DNA of 11,469 nt from CALKCV01 sp964619285 (GTDB lineage: Bacteria; Cyanobacteriota; Cyanobacteriia; Cyanobacteriales; Microcoleaceae), in the NCBI GenBank assembly GCA_964619285.1, contig CAZUCT010000233.1, positions 1 through 11,469 on the forward strand, written 5' to 3'. The position numbers and the translations under genes were made by a program. Below are positions 7,455-11,469 of this stretch, piece by piece. The notes beneath the pieces are model-generated. The model did not search any database. It was not told the DNA's origin and saw only the letters and a list, made by a program, of their open reading frames with translations. Every line of letters starts with the position of its first letter. Positions within the stretch are counted from its first letter, which is position 1.

Positions 7455-7586
7455 TCAGTTTAATAGTTGTTTTCCCTCTCTCCCACAAGGTGACTTTTTC
7501 TTTTGGAGGTAGTGACGGCGATCGCTTGCCTGAAGGCCCTTGCTTTCGGTGGCGATAGATTTATTAGGGCCTAGCTTGGGTTTCAC
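7455..7586 (-). CDS. Possible 43-aa small protein of unknown function
   Basis: A GTG-initiated frame (7586) runs 43 codons to TGA (7455-7457). The product is strongly basic (starts MKPKLGPNKS, contains RRHYLQKKKS, ends GKQLLN) and has no recognisable domain or membrane segment. An in-frame stop lies close upstream, and no ribosome site precedes the GTG. The only support is that it is on the strand of the terminator hairpin at 7340-7365, about 90 nt downstream of its stop. The frame includes a GCGATCGC site. It may well be fortuitous. Confidence 0.18.
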   Translation of the reverse strand: MKPKLGPNKSIATESKGLQASDRRHYLQKKKSPCGREGKQLLN

Positions 7587-7645
7587 TGCTTTATGGCCAA
7601 TTTATCCTTTTTTGTGTTAAAATCCTAAAAAATAGGTAAAAACTC

Positions 7646-7649
7646 AGGA
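7646..7649 (+). promoter_or_regulatory. Ribosome-binding site of the antitoxin-like gene
   Basis: AGGA lies six nt before the ATG at 7656. It is one of the few clear Shine-Dalgarno sites in the window and supports that start codon. Confidence 0.6.
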
Positions 7650-7655
7650 TCGTCC

Positions 7656-7952
7656 ATGACTACCTACAAAAAAACCCTCGTTATCGACGACCCTAATAAC
7701 CTGGTTTTATCCGATCTTCCTTTCCGATCGGGTCAACAAGTTAAAATTATCATTTTGCCCCAAAATTACGAACCATCGCCTAATGGTGACAAGTTGCGAT
7801 CGCTCTTAAAAAAACCCAATCTTTGCCCTCCTCCCAAGCAATTACTGAGGAAGAAATTGCCGCAGAACCAATCTTTGCCCTCCTCCCAAGCAATTACTGA
7901 GGAAGAAATTGCCGCAGAACCAATCTTTGCCCTCCTCCCAAGCAATTACTGA
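7656..7952 (+). CDS. Small antitoxin-like cyanobacterial protein, C-terminus scrambled by frameshift and 52-bp triplication
   Basis: The N-terminal half (MTTYKKTLVIDDPNNLVLSD, then LPFRSGQQVKIIILPQN) resembles a family of small cyanobacterial proteins usually found as the antitoxin partner of PIN-type toxins. I recognise it from memory only. The family normally ends with a segment like QSLPSSQAITEEEIAAEIEA. Here, after LRSLLKK, the frame runs into three perfect 52-bp copies (7816-7971). Because 52 is not a multiple of three, each copy is read in a different frame. Copy 1 gives PNLCPPPKQLLRKK, copy 2 gives the expected QSLPSSQAITEEEIAAE, and copy 3 gives PIFALLPSNY and stops at 7950-7952. One missing A in the A7 tract (7808-7814) explains the first shift. 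In the family frame copy 3 would end EIEA-stop at 7983. No toxin gene follows, so it is probably a remnant or an altered antitoxin. Confidence 0.6.
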   Translation: MTTYKKTLVIDDPNNLVLSDLPFRSGQQVKIIILPQNYEPSPNGDKLRSLLKKPNLCPPPKQLLRKKLPQNQSLPSSQAITEEEIAAEPIFALLPSNY

Positions 7953-7971
7953 GGAAGAAATTGCCGCAGAA
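7816..7971 (+). repeat. Three perfect 52-bp tandem copies inside the antitoxin-like gene
   Basis: The units are 7816-7867, 7868-7919 and 7920-7971, with no mismatch by eye. The unit starts CCAATCTTTG and ends GCCGCAGAA. Perfect identity points to recent expansion or an assembly artefact. The 52-bp length moves the reading frame by one at every copy. Confidence 0.93.
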
Positions 7972-7980
7972 ATTGAAGCT

Positions 7981-8072
7981 TAAGTACTTGTGCAAAATTA
8001 ATTACATACCGAACAGGCAATAGCCGCGTTCTACGGGCAAATTTTTCTGCAAATATTTTTGCCTACCTACTT
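7981..8072. repeat. 92-bp MITE-like repeat, copy 1
   Basis: This 92-bp sequence recurs at 9515-9606 with about four mismatches and the same orientation. Its ends are imperfect inverted repeats: TAAGTA....TGCAAAA at the left matches the complement of the right end TTTTGC....TACTTA. Inside are GCAAA-TATT-TTTGC and an imperfect GCC/GGC stem around GTTCTA. The first three bases supply the TAA that would end the antitoxin-like reading frame, so the element appears inserted into the 3' end of that gene. Confidence 0.8.
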
Positions 8073-8229
8073 ATCGTCGGGGTGAATGAAAATTATTATT
8101 GACAATATAGCAAACAAAAATTTTAATGCGAGGATGGGGCAAAGCATTCTGACATAAAAGTTAATGCTTTTTGAGCTAATTTGCCGCCCGAATCCTTTGC
8201 CCCTACATCTCTATTTTCCTCAATCTTTT
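8073..8229. other. Intergenic region between the 92-bp repeat and the DUF4340 gene
   Basis: The antitoxin-like gene and the minus-strand DUF4340 gene converge here. The region is AT-rich and contains the 68-bp terminal-inverted-repeat hairpin element at 8136-8203. A short stem CTCAAT/ATTGAG (8219-8224 and 8232-8237) overlaps the DUF4340 stop codon. The short open frames on both strands look non-coding. Confidence 0.5.
8136..8203. repeat. 68-bp hairpin repeat with 14-bp terminal inverted repeats
   Basis: GGGGCAAAGCATTC (8136-8149) pairs with GAATCCTTTGCCCC (8190-8203), 13 of 14 positions. The interior is AT-rich with ATAAAAGTTAATGC and a TTTGAGC stretch. It has the form of the small palindromic intergenic repeats common in cyanobacteria. 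There is no T-run on either side, so a terminator role is not supported. Confidence 0.7.
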
Positions 8230-8874
8230 TTATTGAGATTCTTCCACTGTTTCTTCCGAACCTTCTTCCACTGTTTCTTCCGATGTCTCTGTCTCTGCTT
8301 CCTCTTCTTCTTGACTTTCCCACTCGGAAATAGGTTTGGCGATAATATTTCTAAAGTTCTGAGGAATTAACAAAACCGATACATTTTCCGTTCCCTCCTC
8401 AGCCGGTTCCAAAGTAGCATAAATAAAACTCTCGCTGAAGTCCGGTTGCCCCAAAAGCAAGCGGTAATTTTCCCCGTTTTTTAACTTAACTTCTACAATA
8501 TTTTCGGGATTTTCCAGACCGTATTGAGCTAAGTTAGAAGCTGAAGTAATTATAGAGCGATCGCTCTTTAAACTCGCCATTTTACTTAACAAAAACTCCA
8601 CCGTCGGTTCGCCGGCTTTTTTCTCTTCTGGTTCGATTATTTGCCAGATTAAATCTTCGGAATCTTCTGGTTTTTGCAGTTCAAATTTTACGGTTTCTTC
8701 TTCGGTGGTAATGGCGATCGCCTCCACATCTTCCGCCCGAAACTCAAAAACCAGCTTTTCTAGTTCCTCGATTTGTTCCTGCTTTTCCTGACCGCGAATT
8801 TCGTAGAAATAAACAAATCCCGTTAAACTCGCAGCAATTAAAATTAATCCTAAAGTGCTTTTTTTCAGTTTCAT
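8230..8874 (-). CDS. DUF4340-type membrane-anchored protein associated with a GldG-like ABC system
   Basis: This 214-aa protein has one N-terminal hydrophobic segment (about 8-24) that should anchor it with the rest outside the cytoplasm. The DUF4340-like region follows: LIWQIIEP (75-82), a VEFLLSKMASLKSDR block (92-106), NLAQYGLENPENIVEVKL (114-131), and LLLGQPDFSESFIYATL (139-155). The C-terminus (187-214) is almost entirely Glu/Ser/Thr and contains SEETVEE twice, from a 24-bp DNA repeat (8239-8259 and 8263-8283). It is on the short side for the family. The ATG at 8874 is chosen; a TTG at 8886 would add four residues. In cyanobacteria such proteins typically lie beside a GldG-like auxiliary protein, as here. 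The molecular function is unknown, and an envelope role with an ABC ATPase and permease is inferred. Confidence 0.78.
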   Translation of the reverse strand: MKLKKSTLGLILIAASLTGFVYFYEIRGQEKQEQIEELEKLVFEFRAEDVEAIAITTEEETVKFELQKPEDSEDLIWQIIEPEEKKAGEPTVEFLLSKMASLKSDRSIITSASNLAQYGLENPENIVEVKLKNGENYRLLLGQPDFSESFIYATLEPAEEGTENVSVLLIPQNFRNIIAKPISEWESQEEEEAETETSEETVEEGSEETVEESQ

Positions 8875-8887
8875 AATCTTAGGCAAT

Positions 8888-8920
8888 GGGGAATTGGGAA
8901 TGGGGAATTGGGAATTGGGG
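8888..8920. repeat. Heptamer tandem repeat upstream of the DUF4340 gene
   Basis: The units GGGGAAT, TGGGAAT, GGGGAAT, TGGGAAT run in 7-bp register from 8888 to 8915, followed by a degenerate TGGGG. It is another STRR-type array, immediately upstream of the DUF4340 start on its strand. Confidence 0.8.
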
Positions 8921-9006
8921 ACCGCCCAAAGTCAGATAATCAAACAACTTGTATTTGCAATTAAGTTGCCCAGTTCCCTACTCCAAAAAACAATTATTTT
9001 TCAACT

Positions 9007-9234
9007 TTAGGCATTTTCAATGTCCGCTTCTAAATCTTCAACTAACGTACTAAAAATTGAAACATTATCATTACCAATAACCTCAATAAATTCTCTTTTA
9101 CTTAAACCTGCTAATGCAGCCCCTTGACCTGAAGTTAAAGTTCCGTTTTCAGACAATTTAGCTGCTATTAATAAGCGTAACTCTTCGTCGCTTTGTTCGA
9201 CTGTGTTAGGAAAATTTAATTCTAAGGTTCGCAT
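9007..9234 (-). CDS. UPF0175-family antitoxin-like protein, no toxin partner visible
   Basis: This 75-aa protein has the UPF0175 pattern: a short beta start MRTLELNFPNTV, helical EELRLLIAAKLSENGTLTSG, then QGAALAGLSKREFIEVIG, a helix-turn-helix-like unit at about 37-54, and the characteristic NVSIFSTLVEDLEADIENA end. Family members are proposed VapB-type antitoxins that usually precede a DUF3368/PIN-like toxin gene. The 132 nt downstream on this strand, up to the DUF4340 start, hold only repeats and no such gene. It therefore appears to be a solitary antitoxin lodged between the GldG-like and DUF4340 genes. The ATG at 9234 gives full family length. No clear ribosome site is seen. Confidence 0.8.
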   Translation of the reverse strand: MRTLELNFPNTVEQSDEELRLLIAAKLSENGTLTSGQGAALAGLSKREFIEVIGNDNVSIFSTLVEDLEADIENA

Positions 9235-9317
9235 ATTTATTCAGTTTTTTAGTTTTTGGTAATCTCGTAGGTTGTGCGGACCTTCGTGGAACCAAACATT
9301 TGTTAATTTTTAATCCC

Positions 9318-9472
9318 TTAGGAATGAGGATTTAATAAAATGGACTATTCAGCGCGAACGTCCCCGTTCGCGACGGTTGGGCCCAGACGCGAACGGGGAC
9401 GTAAAGCCTCCGGCACGCTTCGCGAACGCACTCGTTCTAATTTTTAACAAATTATTAAATCTTCATTCCTTA
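9318..9472. repeat. 155-bp element with 21-bp terminal inverted repeats
   Basis: Left arm 9318-9338 (TTAGGAATGAGG then ATTTAATAA) and right arm 9452-9472 are inverted copies, 19 of 21 positions matching. The arms are AT-rich, but the interior from about 9351 to 9436 is GC-rich and itself palindromic, suggesting one repeat inserted into another. It lies inside a looser outer pair, GTAGGT (9267-9272) and ACCTAC (9501-9506). Confidence 0.75.
9353..9402. repeat. GC-rich palindrome that can fold two ways
   Basis: ACGTCCCCGTTCGCG (9358-9372) is a perfect inverted copy of 9388-9402 with a 15-nt loop. The left half can also fold on itself: CGCGAACG (9353-9360), loop TCCC, CGTTCGCG (9365-9372). Two mutually exclusive hairpins are therefore possible. 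Confidence 0.85.
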
Positions 9473-9514
9473 GATGTTGGGTTGCGTTTCACGGAGCCCG
9501 ACCTACGCGACTAC

Positions 9515-9606
9515 TAAGTACCCGTGCAAAATTAATTACATACCGAACAGGCAATAGCCGCGTTCTACGGGCAATTTTTTCTGCAAATATTTTTGCATAC
9601 CTACTT
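9515..9606. repeat. 92-bp MITE-like repeat, copy 2
   Basis: It matches 7981-8072 in the same orientation with about four substitutions. The terminal inverted repeats are cleaner here: TAAGTA then TGCAAAA on the left, TTTTGCA then TACTTA on the right, 13 of 17 positions pairing. It is non-coding and too short to encode a transposase. Confidence 0.8.
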
Positions 9607-9630
9607 AACAACTAACAACTAACAACTAAC
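9607..9630. repeat. AACAACT heptamer tandem repeat
   Basis: There are three exact AACAACT units (9607-9613, 9614-9620, 9621-9627) and the start of a fourth, lying just after the GldG-like stop codon on the minus strand and directly next to the 92-bp repeat. Confidence 0.85.
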
Positions 9631-9634
9631 AAAA

Positions 9635-11386
9635 TTATCTTCGCATCCACCACAAAATACCGCCCAGAACAAAACCCAACAAAGGCAAAATCAATACCGT
9701 AACTAACAACAACCTCGCTTCTGGAAGCGTCATCGCCAAACGACGGTTTGTCACCGCTTTGGGACTAATAGAAAGAGTTTGCTCTTCTCCTTGACTCAAC
9801 CAACTAACCGTATTTAAAAATACGTCTCCATTTAAAGACTGCTGGAACCAACCGTTAGTAGCAAATTGAGAATTTCCTAACACCACCAACCGCGACTCCT
9901 CATCTTTTTGCCCCCCTGCCTCCGACTCGGCCCCAGTGGCCGCAGGTTCGTCGGGCGGTTGGCCGGGTAGCGGCGGAATGGGTTCGAGAGTCGCCGCTAC
10001 TTTTTCCGTCTCATCCTCCGACTCTGCTGCAGTTGGCGAGGGAATGGGTTCCGCAGGGGGTTGACCGGGTAAGGGCGGAATGGGAGTCAAAGTTTCCTCC
10101 TCTGCCTCCACCGCTGTCGGTTCTTCCAGGGAACGGGTGAAGGCCACGCCCAGGGATAACGGGCCGGAACGATCGCGATCGGCATTAAATGCTAACTGAC
10201 CTCTAACATCCGCTTCGGCCCAACTGCGTTCGTTGGTCCAAATCAGAGGACTTTCGGTAATACCGGCAGTTACCTCGCTTTCCACCGGGCGGGCAAAAGG
10301 ATATAAAGACACCCCATCGGCAAAATTTTCTGTTATGGGATGGTCTCCATAACTCGTTACTAAAGCAACCCAAGGATCCAAACCGACTAACCTACCTATT
10401 TCTGGGTCGTCTATTGCCAAGCGACTATCCAGCAAAACCCCCCATTCTTCTAATAAACTATCCAACCCCGGGTCGGTTTGATAATCTATCATTAATAAAA
10501 CGCTGCCGCCCCGGTCTAAATACTCTTGTAAAGCCTCAACTTCTGCCTCTAAAAATTCTCTTTCCGGACCCGCAATAACAATAGTATCGGCATCTTCTGG
10601 AACCCCAGTAGTTTCTGCCAAATTTAACGCTTCTACCAGAGAATTTCTCTCCTCCAAAGCAGCAACCGCATCTGCCAAACCTCGTTCGCCAGCTTCCAAA
10701 GTTCTTTCTCCGTGACCTTGGATAAAATAAACTTTTGCCGGAATTTCTGTCAGCAGTTTTTGGATGCTATTAGTCAGTTTTGGTTCCGTTAAAACTTGAA
10801 ATTGTTGGCTAACAATAACATCTCTTTTATCTCCTACTTCCAGATGTATTTCTCCCGGTTGTTTGACACCGTATTCTAAGGCCAAACCGGGGCGATCGTA
10901 AGGATTAACAAATTCAAAACTAAAGTTACCTTGTCCCTGCCGTTGATAATTTTCTAACAACTGTTTGTTGATAGGATTTTCTCCCGGTTCAAACAACCAA
11001 ACTTTGACCGGTTGTTCGAGATTTCCTAAGATTTCTTTAGTTTGAGGAGATAGGGTAAATATTTGACTTTCCGTCAAGTCAAGTCGGTACTCGTAGCGGA
11101 CTGCCAGGAAGTTAATTAATCCTATAATTAGGAGAAAAGATAGAGTAGCAACTAGGGCATTTGTTCCAGCTTCAGTTGCCCTACCAGTTCCTAAGATATC
11201 CGCTTTTTTTTCTGTAGAATAAGAAAGATATAGCAGCCACAAACCGACGATAACGATGCCGCTAATTATTAATGCTAAGGGTATGGGTTCCCAGGTGGCA
11301 GATACAAACCCTGCGGATAAACCCATAATAATGAGAATAGGACCGAGTAAAAACAGATAAGTCCAAGTATTTTTGATTACTTTCAT
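9635..11386 (-). CDS. GldG-like ABC-type auxiliary membrane protein
   Basis: This 583-aa protein belongs to the group annotated as ABC transporter auxiliary component (GldG-like, involved in gliding in Bacteroidetes). Two hydrophobic segments near the N-terminus (about 10-30, 35-55), a third at 76-96 and one at 557-579 are visible. Between them is a large extracytoplasmic part with DLTESQIFTLSPQTKEIL (103-120), a LYPF region near 361 and RLVVLGNSQFATNGWF (499-514) followed by LNTVSWLSQGEE, the usual family ending. An unusual Pro/Glu-rich linker (about 421-498) contains PIPPLPGQPP twice (435-444, 469-478). The ATG at 11386 is a natural start, although the hairpin repeats begin only a few bases upstream. 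ATPase and permease genes of the same system are expected to the right of the window. Its transported substrate is unknown, and a gliding role in this organism is not shown. Confidence 0.82.
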   Translation of the reverse strand: MKVIKNTWTYLFLLGPILIIMGLSAGFVSATWEPIPLALIISGIVIVGLWLLYLSYSTEKKADILGTGRATEAGTNALVATLSFLLIIGLINFLAVRYEYRLDLTESQIFTLSPQTKEILGNLEQPVKVWLFEPGENPINKQLLENYQRQGQGNFSFEFVNPYDRPGLALEYGVKQPGEIHLEVGDKRDVIVSQQFQVLTEPKLTNSIQKLLTEIPAKVYFIQGHGERTLEAGERGLADAVAALEERNSLVEALNLAETTGVPEDADTIVIAGPEREFLEAEVEALQEYLDRGGSVLLMIDYQTDPGLDSLLEEWGVLLDSRLAIDDPEIGRLVGLDPWVALVTSYGDHPITENFADGVSLYPFARPVESEVTAGITESPLIWTNERSWAEADVRGQLAFNADRDRSGPLSLGVAFTRSLEEPTAVEAEEETLTPIPPLPGQPPAEPIPSPTAAESEDETEKVAATLEPIPPLPGQPPDEPAATGAESEAGGQKDEESRLVVLGNSQFATNGWFQQSLNGDVFLNTVSWLSQGEEQTLSISPKAVTNRRLAMTLPEARLLLVTVLILPLLGFVLGGILWWMRR

Positions 11387-11390
11387 TGAT

Positions 11391-11469
11391 AGTTCGTAGT
11401 AACGACTTTAGTCGCAGTTCGTAGTAACGACTTTAGTCGTAAAAAGAATCGCTAAAGCGATTACTACGA
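11391..11469. repeat. Hairpin repeat cluster, three units, same family as the left end
   Basis: Two 25-bp units (11391-11415, 11416-11440) contain CGAC-TTTA-GTCG stems. A third unit (11447-11469), in opposite orientation, contains AATCGC-TAAA-GCGATT followed by ACTACGA, identical to the units at 1-52. The cluster starts five bases upstream of the GldG-like ATG and extends past the window edge. Confidence 0.88.

Larger units (their letters stand above)
7199..7655. other. Intergenic or leader region upstream of the methylase and antitoxin-like genes
   Basis: This 457-bp stretch separates the minus-strand methylase from the plus-strand antitoxin-like gene. It holds a terminator-like hairpin (7340-7365, minus orientation), a possible 43-codon minus-strand ORF (7455-7586), one full GCGATCGC (7518-7525) and a 7-bp inverted repeat AGGCCCT/AGGGCCT (7534-7540 and 7566-7572). 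No established gene is recognised. A small RNA ending at the hairpin, or a 5' leader of the methylase, are both possible. Confidence 0.5.
9235..9634. other. 400-bp repeat-rich gap between GldG-like and UPF0175 genes
   Basis: No gene is seen. The gap holds concentric inverted repeats (9267-9506), a GC-rich double palindrome in the centre (9353-9402), the second copy of the 92-bp repeat (9515-9606) and an AACAACT heptamer array (9607-9630). It looks like a landing zone for small repeats. Confidence 0.75.

Noticed and set aside
7816..7971. CRISPR array or minisatellite locus unrelated to a gene
   Set aside because: Copies are contiguous without spacers and lie inside a recognisable reading frame whose family C-terminus they encode.
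8123..8370. Two short ORFs (66 and 68 codons) at the DUF4340 3' end
   Set aside because: One reads the acidic-tail repeat in another frame (Arg/Gly-rich), the other is its antisense (Phe/Cys/Leu-rich); both are artefacts of the repetitive coding tail and the hairpin repeat.
9515..9606. Structured regulatory RNA or riboswitch before the UPF0175 gene
   Set aside because: The same 92-bp sequence occurs after an unrelated gene at 7981-8072 and has inverted-repeat ends, so a mobile repeat explains it better.

Overview
The window looks like a cyanobacterial chromosome, probably from a filamentous, repeat-rich species. The highly iterated palindrome GCGATCGC occurs at least eight times, the gene gaps are full of 7-bp short tandem repeats and small hairpin repeats, and the proteins read as typical cyanobacterial families. 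No rRNA, tRNA, CRISPR array or complete insertion sequence is visible.

Layout. (1) 1-3448, minus strand: three genes of a spermidine/putrescine-type ABC importer in transcription order ATPase (potA), Tat-exported substrate-binding lipoprotein (potD), inner-membrane permease (potB). The second permease, potC, would be expected just left of the window. The gaps between these genes hold tandem repeats. (2) 3733-7198: a restriction-modification-like module. A 71-codon XRE-type helix-turn-helix gene, which lacks a normal start codon, is followed 17 nt later by a 244-aa HNH-type nuclease (plus strand). The nuclease converges, with overlapping stop codons, on a large N6-adenine methyltransferase carrying a C-terminal type I specificity (HsdS-like) half. 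The methylase N-terminus resembles a decayed HsdR-N nuclease domain. The module has no complete GCGATCGC octamer, unlike its flanks, which fits lateral acquisition. (3) 7199-7655: a leader or intergenic region with a Rho-independent-type terminator pointing along the minus strand and a possible 43-codon ORF. (4) 7656-7983: a small antitoxin-like gene disrupted by a homopolymer frameshift and three perfect 52-bp tandem copies, then abutted at its stop codon by a 92-bp terminal-inverted-repeat element. (5) 8230-11386, minus strand: a GldG-like ABC auxiliary membrane protein and a DUF4340 protein, which normally act with an ABC ATPase and permease. They are separated by an orphan UPF0175 antitoxin-like gene and a 400-bp nest of palindromes containing the second copy of the 92-bp element. 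(6) Both ends of the window carry the same short hairpin repeat family (1-55 and 11391-11469).

How it works together: the Pot proteins would import polyamines. The XRE, HNH and M-S proteins would form a DNA methylation and restriction system with a possible controller protein. The GldG-like and DUF4340 proteins belong to an uncharacterised envelope ABC system. The two antitoxin-like genes have no recognisable toxin beside them and look like remnants. The most noteworthy items are the restriction-modification module with its start-less regulator and degenerate N-terminal nuclease fold, the frame-cycling 52-bp triplication, and the MITE-like 92-bp repeat pair.
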